DNA from: Roseomonas fluvialis
Lineage (GTDB): Bacteria > Pseudomonadota > Alphaproteobacteria > Acetobacterales > Acetobacteraceae
DNA: 64,000 nucleotides
Assembly (NCBI RefSeq): GCF_022846615.1
Contig: NZ_AP025637.1
Span: forward strand, 3,001,001-3,065,000
Direction: 5' to 3'
The notes below the pieces were generated by a model, which was not told the origin of the DNA, ran no database searches, and was given only the letters and a program-made list of their open reading frames with translations. Position numbers and translations under genes: made by a program. Numbering within the stretch: position 1 is the stretch's first letter; the number at the start of each line of letters is the position of its first letter. This document shows positions 16,482-25,034 of the stretch, one piece after another.

Positions 16482-18692
16482 ATGCGCTTCGTCGGATCCT
16501 CGATGTTCATCTGGCTGGCCGGTGCGCTCGGCGCGCTGGTGCTGCCCTGGCACATGCAGCAGGACGGCGTGACGCTGCGCGGGTTGCTGGCGCTCGGCGC
16601 CGGCGATGCGGAAGCAGCATCAGCACTGACTCAGGCCACGGCTTTCGGCCGGTTCTGGTTCTGGCCGGTGCTCGGCGCGCTGGCCCTCGCGCTGCCGGGC
16701 GCGCTGCCTGCCGGCACGCGCGCGCGCCGTGCGGCCTTCCTGGTCGCGGGCGGGGCCTTCGGCCTGCTGGCCGTGGTGCTACAGGGCCTCGCCATCGGCA
16801 TCCAGGGCTGGAACTGGGCCTGGGCGGCGGCCGCTTTCGGTGAACTCGACGATCGTCAATTCGGCATGGGCCTTGGTGGTGTCGTCACCGCCGTGGCGTT
16901 CCTGCTGATGCTGACCGATGGCCTCGCTTTGCGCGGCTGGTTCAAGGGGGATCGCTTCGTCTCGGGGTCGGTCGGCGTGCTGGCGGCCTCCATCATCGTC
17001 TTCACCGCCTGGCCGGTGGGCAATGTGCTGACGCAGATGGTCACTCCGCGCGGCGACCTGTCCGGCGCCGAGGCACTCGGCGCGCGGCTGTTCGACGCGA
17101 AGATCTGGGGCCTGTCCTGCGTCACGGCCAATGTGAATTGCGGCGTGTTCTGGAATACGCTGATGCTGGCGGTGTCGTCCGCGACGGCCGCTACCATGCT
17201 CGGCCTCGCCTTCGCGCTGATCGTCACGCGCACCGGCTTCCGGGCCAAGAAGGCGCTGCGGCTGCTGACCGTGCTGCCGATCATCACGCCGCCCTTCGTC
17301 ATCGGCCTGGGGCTGATCCTGATCTTCGGGCGATCGGGCGTGGTCAACCAGGCGGCGGACGCGGTGTTCGGCGTGGAGCTCGGCCGCTGGATCTACGGCT
17401 TCGGCGGCGTGTGGCTGGCGCAGGTGTTCTCCTTCACGCCGACCGCGTTCCTGGTGCTGATCGGCGTGGTGGAAGGCATCTCGCCGGCCATGGAGGAAGC
17501 CTCGCAGATGCTGCGCGCGTCGCGCATGCGCACCTTCCGCGCGGTCAGCCTGCCGCTGATGCTGCCGGGCCTGGCGAATGCCTGGCTGATCGTCTTCGTG
17601 GAATCGCTGGCCGATTTCGGCAACCCGATCGTGCTCGGCGGGTCCTTCGGCGTGCTCTCCACCGAGATCTTCTTTGCGGTGGTCGGCGCGCAGCAGGATT
17701 TCGGGCGCGCGGCGGTGCTGGCGGCAATCATGCTGGTGGTGGCGCTGCTCGCCTTCGTGGGCCAGCGCGCCATCGTCGGCAAACGATCCTACGTGTCCAT
17801 GACCGGCAAGGGCGATGTCGGCCTGCCCTCCCCGCTGCCCAACGGCGTGCGGCGCGCGGCGTTCCTCATCGCCATTCCCTGGGCGACGCTCACCATCGTC
17901 GTCTACACCATGGCGCTGGCGGGCGGCTTCGTGCGCGTCTGGGGGCGCGACTGGACGCCCACGCTGAGCCACTTCAAGCGCGCCTTCGCGCTGGAATGGA
18001 CATCGACGGGCGGCATCATCTTCGCCGGCGGCGCGTGGCATTCGCTGTTCACCACGCTGCAACTGGCGGCCATCGCCGCCCCCATCACGGCCAGCATCGG
18101 CCTGCTCGCGGCCTGGGTGCTGACGCGGCAACGCTTCGCCGGGCGCACCGCGCTGGAATTCGCGCTGATGCTGACCTTCGCAGTGCCCGGCACCGTCATC
18201 GGCGTGGCCTATATCCTGACCTACAACCTGCCGCCGCTCGAGATCACGGGCACCGCCGTCATCCTCGTGACCTGCTTCGTGTTCCGCAACCTGCCGGTCG
18301 GCGTGCGATCCGGTGTCGCGGCCATGAGCCAGCTCGACAAGTCGCTCGACGAAGCCGCGATCACGCTGCGCGCCTCCACCTTCCGCACGCTGCGCACGGT
18401 GGTGCTGCCGCTGCTCAAGCCCGCCATCGTCACCGCGCTGGTCTATTCCTTCGTGCGCGCCATGACGACTGTCTCGGCAGTGATCTTCCTGGTCTCGGCG
18501 GAATACGAGATGGCGACGGTCTTCATCATCAACCGCGTCATCAACGGCGACTACGGCCTGGCCATCGCCTATTGCGCGGTGCTGATCGTGCTGATGATGG
18601 CGACGATCGGGCTGATCAACCTGGCGGTCGGGCGCCGCCAACTCGGGCGCCGTACCGCCGCCGCACCCGCCACTGTCGGAGGCCGCGCATGA
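16482..18692 (+). CDS. Ferric-iron type ABC transporter permease, fused two-domain (FbpB-like)
   Basis: 736 residues with two binding-protein-dependent transport domains fused, as in FbpB/SfuB. The first EAA loop is MEEASQMLRASRMRTFRAVSLP (about 333-354), the second LDEAAITLRASTFRTLRTVVLP (about 621-642). About 15 hydrophobic segments are visible. Before the first transport domain there is an extra membrane region of roughly 190 residues with four or more spans and a GWNWAWAAAAFG loop, longer than the classic 500-600 residue FbpB. It would move the substrate delivered by any of the three upstream binding proteins. It overlaps the ATPase gene by 4 bases. Confidence 0.85.
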   Translation: MRFVGSSMFIWLAGALGALVLPWHMQQDGVTLRGLLALGAGDAEAASALTQATAFGRFWFWPVLGALALALPGALPAGTRARRAAFLVAGGAFGLLAVVLQGLAIGIQGWNWAWAAAAFGELDDRQFGMGLGGVVTAVAFLLMLTDGLALRGWFKGDRFVSGSVGVLAASIIVFTAWPVGNVLTQMVTPRGDLSGAEALGARLFDAKIWGLSCVTANVNCGVFWNTLMLAVSSATAATMLGLAFALIVTRTGFRAKKALRLLTVLPIITPPFVIGLGLILIFGRSGVVNQAADAVFGVELGRWIYGFGGVWLAQVFSFTPTAFLVLIGVVEGISPAMEEASQMLRASRMRTFRAVSLPLMLPGLANAWLIVFVESLADFGNPIVLGGSFGVLSTEIFFAVVGAQQDFGRAAVLAAIMLVVALLAFVGQRAIVGKRSYVSMTGKGDVGLPSPLPNGVRRAAFLIAIPWATLTIVVYTMALAGGFVRVWGRDWTPTLSHFKRAFALEWTSTGGIIFAGGAWHSLFTTLQLAAIAAPITASIGLLAAWVLTRQRFAGRTALEFALMLTFAVPGTVIGVAYILTYNLPPLEITGTAVILVTCFVFRNLPVGVRSGVAAMSQLDKSLDEAAITLRASTFRTLRTVVLPLLKPAIVTALVYSFVRAMTTVSAVIFLVSAEYEMATVFIINRVINGDYGLAIAYCAVLIVLMMATIGLINLAVGRRQLGRRTAAAPATVGGRA

Positions 18693-19741
18693 CCACCACC
18701 AAGGCCGCCGAAGTCCGCCTCGAAGGGGTGGGCAAGCGCTACGGCAACGTCACGGCCGTGAAGCCGCTGGACCTGGTGATCGAGGGCGGCACGCTGGTCA
18801 CGCTGCTGGGGCCCTCGGGCTGCGGCAAGACCACGCTGCTGCGCATGGTGGCGGGGCTGGAGCAGGCGACGGATGGCCGCATCCTGATCGGCGGGCGCGA
18901 CGTCACGCTGCTCTCGGCGGGCGAGCGCAACGTCTCCATGGTGTTCCAGTCCTACGCGCTGTTCCCGCACATGTCGGTGCTCGACAACGTCGCCTACGGC
19001 CTGATCTCGTCGGGCTTCCGTAAAAAGGAAGCTCATGCCAAGGCAGAGGCGACGCTCGAGACGGTCGGCCTCAAGGGCTTCGGCGCGCGCCTGCCATCGG
19101 AGATGTCGGGCGGCCAGCAGCAGCGCGTCGCCGTCGCGCGCGCTCTGGTGCTGGAACCGGAGGTGCTGCTGTTCGACGAACCGCTGTCGAACCTCGATGC
19201 CCGGCTGCGCCGTTCGATGCGCGAGGAAATCCGCGCCCTGCAGCAGCGCCTGGGTGTGACGGTCATCTACGTCACCCACGACCAGGCCGAGGCGCTCGCG
19301 GTGTCCGACCGCATCATCGTCATGCGCAATGCCGAGATTGCGCAGGCCGGCACGCCCGCCGAACTGTATTCGGCACCCGACAACGTCTTCGTCGCCACCT
19401 TCATGGGTGAGGCGAACCACGTGCGCGGCGCCGTCACGGCACTCGACGGCGACATGGCGGACGTCGCGCTCGGGCCGCTGCATATGCGCCTGCCGCATCG
19501 CGGCCTTCCGGTCGGTGCCGCTGACATCGTGATCCGGCCCGAGGCCGTGCGCATCGCCGAGTCCGGCCTGCCCGCGCGCGTCGCGCGCGCCACCTACATG
19601 GGCTCGCAGATGGAATACCATTTCGCGACAGAGGTCGGTGAGATCTTCGCCACCTCCCCCGACCGCGCGCATCGCCGCGCCCCGGGCGAGGACATCGCCC
19701 TCACCTTCGACCCCGAGGGGATCATGGTGGTGCGGCCGTAG
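18689..19741 (+). CDS. Ferric-iron type ABC transporter ATPase (FbpC-like)
   Basis: 350 residues. Walker A GPSGCGKTT at residues 41-49, Q-loop in VFQSYALFPHMSV, signature MSGGQQQR, Walker B VLLFDEPLSNLDARL and switch histidine in THDQAEAL are all intact. The C-terminal 110 residues form a TOBE-like regulatory domain, as in FbpC, PotA and MalK type ATPases. Ion specificity cannot be read from the ATPase alone; operon context with class-2 binding proteins points to Fe(III) or phosphonate. The start overlaps the permease stop (ATGA). Confidence 0.87.
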   Translation: MTTTKAAEVRLEGVGKRYGNVTAVKPLDLVIEGGTLVTLLGPSGCGKTTLLRMVAGLEQATDGRILIGGRDVTLLSAGERNVSMVFQSYALFPHMSVLDNVAYGLISSGFRKKEAHAKAEATLETVGLKGFGARLPSEMSGGQQQRVAVARALVLEPEVLLFDEPLSNLDARLRRSMREEIRALQQRLGVTVIYVTHDQAEALAVSDRIIVMRNAEIAQAGTPAELYSAPDNVFVATFMGEANHVRGAVTALDGDMADVALGPLHMRLPHRGLPVGAADIVIRPEAVRIAESGLPARVARATYMGSQMEYHFATEVGEIFATSPDRAHRRAPGEDIALTFDPEGIMVVRP

Positions 19742-19806
19742 CGCAGGCCTCCGATCGGAGAGACGCTCCCGACCACCGGGTGCGAGGCACGGGAAGACAG
19801 CCGTCC

Positions 19807-20577
19807 CTAGCCTTTGCGCCGCGCCGCGAAGCCGCCGAGCATCCGCCGCGGTTCATCCGTCCGCCACGACGCCCCGAAGGCGTCCACGCCGGCGGCGATC
19901 GCGGCCGTCTGCGGCAGGTCCTCCCAGCGCCGGATCAGCGCCTTCTGCGCGCGGATCGCGGCGGGGCCCGCCTCCAGCAGCAGCGCGACCCACGCATCGA
20001 CGGCCGCATCCAGCGCATCGGGCGCGACGACGCGCTCCAGCAGCCCCCAGTCCAACGCTTCAGTCGCGTCGATCGTCTCGGCCAGCAGCAGCAGGCGGCG
20101 CGTGCGGCCCCAGCCGATCAGCCCCGGCAGCAGTGCCGCCTCGACCACCGAAGGGATGCCCACGCGCACCTCCGGCATGCCGAACTTCGCGCTGTCGGAC
20201 GCGATCCGCAGGTCGCAGGCCGCGGCGACCTCCAGCCCCGCACCAAGGCACCACCCATTCACCCGCGCGATCACCGGGACCGGCATGTCGCGGATGGCGC
20301 GGCAGCAGCCATGCACCAGGCGGATGAAGGCGCGCGCGCCCTTCTCGTCCTCGATCGCCGCCATGGACGTGATGTCCGCACCGCCGATGAAGGCGCGCGG
20401 CCCGGCGCCCGTCAGCACCACGGCGCGCAGCGCGGCGTCCTGCGCCAGCGTCGCGAAGGCCGCGGCGAAATCCTCCATCAGCGGTGGGTTCAGCGTGTTG
20501 AGCTTGGCGTCGTGATCCACCACGACCCGCGCCACGCGCCCGTCATGGGTGCGTTGCACATCGATGCGTCCGGCCAT
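19807..20577 (-). CDS. Enoyl-CoA hydratase/isomerase family protein
   Basis: 256 residues with the crotonase fold. The oxyanion-hole segments are AFIGGADITSM (about 63-73) and NGWCLGAGLEVAAACDLRIA (about 108-127). The catalytic-loop region FGMPEVRVGIPSVVEAALLP (about 132-151) has E136 aligned with a conserved glutamate; VEAALLP replaces the commoner second glutamate pattern, so the exact reaction (hydratase, isomerase or hydrolase) is open. AGGGAGG precedes the ATG. The gene is convergent with the ABC ATPase (65-base gap) and divergent from the M50 peptidase gene. Confidence 0.85.
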   Translation of the reverse strand: MAGRIDVQRTHDGRVARVVVDHDAKLNTLNPPLMEDFAAAFATLAQDAALRAVVLTGAGPRAFIGGADITSMAAIEDEKGARAFIRLVHGCCRAIRDMPVPVIARVNGWCLGAGLEVAAACDLRIASDSAKFGMPEVRVGIPSVVEAALLPGLIGWGRTRRLLLLAETIDATEALDWGLLERVVAPDALDAAVDAWVALLLEAGPAAIRAQKALIRRWEDLPQTAAIAAGVDAFGASWRTDEPRRMLGGFAARRKG

Positions 20578-20713
20578 TGTGGTCCTCCCTGCCGGCATCC
20601 TGCGCCCCGGCGCGCAGGTTGCACAGCGGCCCATGGCCATGAAGCGTTTCGTTGACAGCCTCCTGCGCGCACGGCCTTTACCGCGCCAAACGCCGCGGAG
20701 CACGACACCCTCA

Positions 20714-21997
20714 ATGATCGCCGATGCCATTCCCTGGGTGCTGGGCGCCGTGCTGCTTCTGTTTGTCGGCTGGCCGCGCCGGCGCATGCGGATCAGCCAG
20801 GTCTACCGCGTCTCACCACGGGACTTGTGGGACGCGGCCGTGCCGCACCCGTCGCGCCCGAACCTGTACGATGCGATCGAACGCTACGACTGGGCGCCGG
20901 GGTCCGATCGCGAGGCGATGATCCAGTATCGCGGCGCCGGCCGTGCCCACTACGCCCACGACCTGGCCGAGGACCGCCTGGAGGCCGGCCAGTTGATCGT
21001 CACGCTGAACGGCGCGGGCGAGGCCGCGGAGAAACTCACCTGCCAGGTCGCGATCCGGCCCGATCCGGGCGGAGCGCGGATCGACATGGACATCGCCTTC
21101 GAGACCATCGGCCGTCGTGGCGCATGGCAATGGATGCAGGTGCTGATGCGCGGCCTGACCGGCGCCAGCCTGCGCGCGCAACTCAACGCCGTGCTGACGA
21201 AGTCCGGCGCCTTCGACCGCTACAGCGCCCTGCATGGCGCCGCGCCGGCCGGTGCCAGCCTGCTCGGCATGCGCGTGTCGGGCGTGGCGCTGCTGCTCGC
21301 GGTCATCGCCTGCGGCTGGTGGGCCTTGACCTTCGGCCCCTGGCTGGCGCTGGCCCTGGTGGTCGGCATGGTGGCGCACGAGGCCGGACACGTCGCCGTC
21401 ATGCGCGCCTTCGGTGACCGGTCCTCCGCCTTCTACTTCGTGCCCTTCCTGGGCGGCGTGGCGATCGGGCGGATGAACCATGCGCAGGATTGGCGGCACG
21501 CCGCGATGGTGCTGGGCGGGCCGGTGGCGGGGCTGGCCTCGGCGCTGGTGGCAGGCGGGCTGGGCTGGATGATGGACAGCGACTTCCTGCTGGCCTGCGG
21601 CGCCTTCTTCGCCGTGCTCAACCTGTTCAACCTGGTGCCGGTGCCGCCGCTCGATGGCGGGCAACTGGCGCTGATCGTGCTGCGGCCGATGCTGCCGGCG
21701 CCGGTGCTGCGCCATGTCGCGACGGCGCTGGCGGGCGCGGGCTTCCTGCTGGCGCTGTGGCAGGGGATGGGGCTGCTGACCGTGGTGCTCGGCGCCTTCA
21801 CCCTGGCGGCGCTGCTCGCCCCCGGCGGGCTGGTGCCCGCGGGGCGCGAGGCCCTGGCGCGCGGCCACGCGGTGCTGCTGGCCCTGGCCAGCCTGGCCTT
21901 GGCCGCGGTGCTCGCCTGGCTCTACGTCGCAATCACCGACGCCTACGGGCTGTATCCGCTGCTGCGGGCGCTCATGGACGGGCCCTTCGCAGACTGA
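20714..21997 (+). CDS. Membrane site-2 protease (M50 family) with N-terminal SRPBCC-like domain
   Basis: 427 residues. A membrane anchor (about 5-20) is followed by a soluble 150-residue domain (about 26-180) that begins ISQVYRVSPRDLWDAA and has the strand pattern of SRPBCC/START-like ligand-binding folds. The C-terminal half is a polytopic M50 metalloprotease: the zinc motif HEAGH is at 222-226 and the third ligand D314 lies in PPLDGGQ. About six further membrane spans surround these. Intramembrane cleavage of regulators such as anti-sigma factors is the family role; no partner is adjacent. The ATG at 20714 was chosen because upstream in-frame residues are Arg/Pro-rich and unlike a membrane lead. 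Confidence 0.75.
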   Translation: MIADAIPWVLGAVLLLFVGWPRRRMRISQVYRVSPRDLWDAAVPHPSRPNLYDAIERYDWAPGSDREAMIQYRGAGRAHYAHDLAEDRLEAGQLIVTLNGAGEAAEKLTCQVAIRPDPGGARIDMDIAFETIGRRGAWQWMQVLMRGLTGASLRAQLNAVLTKSGAFDRYSALHGAAPAGASLLGMRVSGVALLLAVIACGWWALTFGPWLALALVVGMVAHEAGHVAVMRAFGDRSSAFYFVPFLGGVAIGRMNHAQDWRHAAMVLGGPVAGLASALVAGGLGWMMDSDFLLACGAFFAVLNLFNLVPVPPLDGGQLALIVLRPMLPAPVLRHVATALAGAGFLLALWQGMGLLTVVLGAFTLAALLAPGGLVPAGREALARGHAVLLALASLALAAVLAWLYVAITDAYGLYPLLRALMDGPFAD

Positions 21998-22003
21998 CGG
22001 CGG

Positions 22004-23215
22004 TCAGCGCGCCACAGCGAAGCCCGCCATCGCCGCATAGCCGCCGGCGATCGCCGCCAGTTCCTCGCGCGCGATCACGTCGTCCAGTCGCGCGAAGCCC
22101 TCGGGTGCCCGCGCGCTCACCACGTCCACCACGCGTTCCGGCCCGCCGCGGCGGTTGGCGCGCACGATCTCGGCGGTTTTCGGAAGGCGCTCGGCCTCGT
22201 ACGCCGCCAGCGCGTCCGGCGCATCGCGCTCCGCCAGCAGCGCAGCGAGACACCGAGCATCCAGCACCGCCTGCGAGGCACCATTCGACCCCACCGGATA
22301 CATCGGATGCGCCGCATCACCCAGCAGCGTCACGCGTCCCCGCGTCCAGAAGGGCAGCGGGTCGCGGTCGCACATCGGATATTCCCAGAATTCCGGCGTG
22401 GCACGCACCAGCGCCTCCACATCGAGGAAGGGGATGCGGAAGCGCGCGACATGCGCAAGCACTTCGTCCAAACGCCCGGGCCGCGACCAATCCTGCCGCC
22501 GCGGCGGCGGCCTCGTGGCATCGCCGATCTGCGCGCAGACCACCCAGTTCGTCAGGCGCATCCCCGGCCGAGACCCCGGCGCGATCGGGTACAGCACCAG
22601 CTTCTCGGTCATGTCGCCGGCGACGATCATGGTGTCGCCGCCCTCGAATTCCGGCCACTCCACCGCGCCGCGCCACATCTGGATGCCGTTCCAGCGGATG
22701 CCGCCATCGTCGAGATGCAACGCCGCGCGCAGCACGGAATGGATGCCGTCGGCGCCCACCAGCGCGTCCCCGCGCAGGCGCCGCCCATCCGCCAGATGCG
22801 CGGTCACGCCATCCGCATCCTGGTCGAACCCGGCCAGCCGCGCGCCGGTGACCAGCGCCTCCGCCCCCAGCCGTTCGCGCGCCGCCTGCCACAGCACCGC
22901 ATGCAGGTGCCCGCGATGGATCGAGACTTGCGGCACGTCGTGCCCGGCCCAGGTGCCGCGTGGCTCGACCCAGATCTCCTGCCCGAAGCGGTTCAGGTAG
23001 CGCAGTTCCCGCGTGCGCACCGCGACCGCATCCAGCGCCGGCAGCAGCCCCAGCGCCGCCAGTTCGCGGATCGCATGCGGCAGCGTGTTGATGCCCACAC
23101 CCAGCGGGCGCACCGCCTCCGCCGCCTCGAACACCGTGCAGGGAATGCCGCGCTCGTGCAGCGAGAGGGCGAGCACCAGCCCGCCCACCCCGCCGCCCGC
23201 GACCAGCAGGCTCAC
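22004..23215 (-). CDS. FAD-dependent aromatic monooxygenase-like oxidoreductase
   Basis: 403 residues. The Rossmann motif GGGVGGL is at residues 7-13, the DG motif GADGIHSVLRAAL near 154-166 and the GD motif LLGDAAHPMYPVGSNGASQ near 286-304, so this is a group A flavoprotein hydroxylase (PHBH/salicylate hydroxylase fold). GSNGASQAVLDAR is the form found in the PhzS-like branch. It would hydroxylate an aromatic acid using NAD(P)H and O2; the substrate is unknown. The GTG start overlaps the stop of a small upstream gene by 4 bases (GTGA), so it is probably translated by coupling. Confidence 0.82.
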   Translation of the reverse strand: MSLLVAGGGVGGLVLALSLHERGIPCTVFEAAEAVRPLGVGINTLPHAIRELAALGLLPALDAVAVRTRELRYLNRFGQEIWVEPRGTWAGHDVPQVSIHRGHLHAVLWQAARERLGAEALVTGARLAGFDQDADGVTAHLADGRRLRGDALVGADGIHSVLRAALHLDDGGIRWNGIQMWRGAVEWPEFEGGDTMIVAGDMTEKLVLYPIAPGSRPGMRLTNWVVCAQIGDATRPPPRRQDWSRPGRLDEVLAHVARFRIPFLDVEALVRATPEFWEYPMCDRDPLPFWTRGRVTLLGDAAHPMYPVGSNGASQAVLDARCLAALLAERDAPDALAAYEAERLPKTAEIVRANRRGGPERVVDVVSARAPEGFARLDDVIAREELAAIAGGYAAMAGFAVAR

Positions 23216-23376
23216 GCCTCCTCGTCCAGCGGCGGCGCGCTCTCCTCCGGCCAGGCAGCGCGCCGCTTTGCGCAGGCCCGCACCGCACAGGCCGCCAGCA
23301 CGCCGGCCGCCACCCCGGCTGCGGCCGAGGCCACCGCCACGCCCAGCATCCCCGCCCCGATCACGCGAAGGAACAT
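23212..23376 (-). CDS. Small membrane protein of 54 residues, coupled to the monooxygenase gene
   Basis: An ATG-started frame of 54 codons ends with TGA inside the GTG start of the FAD monooxygenase gene. The product has one hydrophobic segment (about residues 4-33, Gly/Ala/Val-rich), then a basic patch (RACAKRRAAW) and an acidic tail (PEESAPPLDEEA). This is the shape of a single-span inner-membrane protein. I recognise no family. The 4-base overlap and membrane-like composition support it being real; GGGGTGA upstream is only a weak ribosome-binding site. Confidence 0.5.
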   Translation of the reverse strand: MFLRVIGAGMLGVAVASAAAGVAAGVLAACAVRACAKRRAAWPEESAPPLDEEA

Positions 23377-23505
23377 TGCATCACCCCATTCCCGTCAAGG
23401 TAGTATCCCGCCCGGCAGCACACGCGACCGGGACGCCGTGTCGCCACGACACTAGCCTGTCGCCGCGGCGCCGTCGCGGCCACGCCCAAAGGGAGAGAAA
23501 ACGCC

Positions 23506-24492
23506 ATGTCCATCCAACGCCGCGCCTTGCTCGGCGCCGGGCTTGCCGCCGCCGCGCTGCCCTTCGCCCGGGTCGAGGCCGCCGCCCCCTTCGTCGGCCG
23601 CGGCGCCCCCGCCTGGTACCGCTTCCGCTTCGGGGACTACGAGGTGACGGTCGTCTCCGACGGCGCCCTGCCGCTCGGCAAGGCTGAGGATTCCTTCGTC
23701 GGCGCCGGCCCCGGCGAGGTCAACGCCATGATGCGCGCCGCGCTGCTGGACCCCGCCAACGCGCTGCTCGAACAGAACGCCGTCATCCTCAACACCGGCC
23801 GGCACCTGATCCTGTTCGACACCGGCATGGGCGACAGCATGGGCGCGGCCAGCCAGATGTTCGGCCCGACCACCGGGCGCCTGCTGCGCAACATGCGCGC
23901 GGCCGGGATCGACCCCGCGCAGATCGACTTCGTCGTGCTCAGCCACGCCCATTGCGACCATTGCTGGGCGCTGGTGGATGCGCAGGGCAACCGCAACTTC
24001 CCCAATGCGCAGGTCGCCATCAGCGAGGCCGACCTGGCCTATTGGACCAACGACGCGAACATCCGCGGCCCCGCCTTCATGGAGCCTTTCATCCGCGGCG
24101 CGCAGAAGAACCTCAATGCCTATCGCGACCGCATGGTGATGGTGCGCGACGGCGCCGAGGTGGTGCCCGGCGTGACCGCCATCTCGGCCCCGGGGCATAC
24201 GGTGGGACACACCATCTACGCGATCGCCTCGGGCCCGCGCGTGCTGGTGTATACGGGCGACCTCGCGCATCATCACATCCTGCTGCTGCAGCGCCCGCTG
24301 CTGGAATTCTCCTTCGATACGGATCCGAAGGTCTCGGCACAGACGCGCGCGCGGCTGCTGGAACGCTTCGCGACCGACCAGCCGCAGGTGCTGTCCTACC
24401 ACTTCCCCTGGCCGGGGCTGGGCAATGTGGTGAAGGCGGGCCAGGGCTACGCCTGGGTGCCGGCGCCGATGGACGTGACGAGTCTGGGTTGA
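23506..24492 (+). CDS. Exported metallo-beta-lactamase fold hydrolase
   Basis: 328 residues. The N-terminus has twin arginines (R5-R6) and a hydrophobic stretch ending near VEAAA (residue 26), so Tat export is likely. The zinc motif is complete: H147-x-H149-x-D151-H152 in LSHAHCDHCW, with a later histidine in SAPGHTVGHT and an aspartate in VYTGDLAHHH. The family includes lactonases, glyoxalase II-like and methyl-parathion type hydrolases; the exact substrate is unknown. AAAGGGAGAG precedes the ATG. A terminator-like hairpin and a dispersed repeat follow the stop. Confidence 0.85.
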   Translation: MSIQRRALLGAGLAAAALPFARVEAAAPFVGRGAPAWYRFRFGDYEVTVVSDGALPLGKAEDSFVGAGPGEVNAMMRAALLDPANALLEQNAVILNTGRHLILFDTGMGDSMGAASQMFGPTTGRLLRNMRAAGIDPAQIDFVVLSHAHCDHCWALVDAQGNRNFPNAQVAISEADLAYWTNDANIRGPAFMEPFIRGAQKNLNAYRDRMVMVRDGAEVVPGVTAISAPGHTVGHTIYAIASGPRVLVYTGDLAHHHILLLQRPLLEFSFDTDPKVSAQTRARLLERFATDQPQVLSYHFPWPGLGNVVKAGQGYAWVPAPMDVTSLG

Positions 24493-24497
24493 CGCTC

Positions 24498-24514
24498 GGA
24501 TCGCTGCGCGATCC
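24498..24514 (+). terminator. Terminator-like hairpin after the metallo-hydrolase gene
   Basis: A 7-bp perfect stem (GGATCGC and GCGATCC) with a 3-base loop is followed by GCTTTTGTTT, giving a recognisable rho-independent layout. It starts 6 bases after the stop codon. The same GGATCGC stem recurs as the second hairpin of the adjoining repeat. Confidence 0.55.
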
Positions 24515-24519
24515 GCTTT

Positions 24520-24660
24520 TGTTTGCCATCAGACGGCGGGCGGCGGCCATCCGGCCGCCTTGCCTTCGCGCCGTGCGCTGGTACGCGGGCGTCGGCTGAC
24601 GGTCTGGGCGCGGTCGCGCCTTGCGCTCCCGGATCGCGGTGGAGCCGCGATCCGATCGGT
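24520..24660 (+). repeat. Dispersed structured repeat, copy 2 (3' of the metallo-hydrolase gene)
   Basis: Same block order as copies 1 and 3: TTTTGTTTGCC, GACGGCGGGCGG, hairpin I at 24542-24559 (7-bp stem GGCGGCC, 4-base loop), TTGCCTTCGCGCC, spacer, GGCGCGGTCGCGC and TTGCGCTCCC, then hairpin II at 24631-24653 (9-bp stem GGATCGCGG, 5-base loop). The leading TTTTG-TTTGCC block is shared with copy 3 but not with copy 1. It follows a plus-strand gene in plus orientation and separates it from a convergent small gene. Confidence 0.72.
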
Positions 24661-24688
24661 TGCGGGCCGGCAGGCTGACGCCGGCTGA

Positions 24689-24886
24689 TCACCCCTTCCG
24701 CGCGCCGCGGTCCGGCAGCGGCCGCAGCGCGCGGATGCGCTCGGCCAGGTCGGGGCGGCCGGCCTCGAGCGCGAGGAACGCCGCCTCGTCGCGCGCGATC
24801 TCGTAGCCTAGCCGGTAGCCCTCGCCCGTGGCCTTGTCGAGGCTGCGCGCAATCCCGGCGGCAATGCCGCGCGGCGTGTCCTTCAT
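24689..24886 (-). CDS. Small hypothetical protein, 65 residues
   Basis: The ATG at 24886 has AAGGAGA six bases upstream, which is a strong ribosome-binding site; a GTG 15 bases further upstream is less likely. The product is charged and helical (GIARSLDKATGEGYRLGYEIARDEAAFLALEAGR...), with no membrane segment or known motif. I do not recognise the family. It is convergent with the metallo-hydrolase gene and divergent from icd (148 bases). Confidence 0.55.
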   Translation of the reverse strand: MKDTPRGIAAGIARSLDKATGEGYRLGYEIARDEAAFLALEAGRPDLAERIRALRPLPDRGARKG

Positions 24887-25034
24887 CCATCTCTCCTTCA
24901 CGAAAAAGGGCAGCGGGGCGCCGGTTTTTGACCACCCCGGGCTTGCCGCACCCGCCCCCGGGGTGCAAGGTCCGCCCGCGCCGGCCGCCCCCCTGGGGCA
25001 GGCCCGCTAAACGCACGCGCTCCAGAGGACAGGC

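Noticed and set aside
16779-18641. Minus-strand frame of 620 codons opposite the iron-type permease
   Set aside because: Strongly Arg/Gln/His/Asp-biased antisense shadow; the permease on the plus strand has both EAA loops.
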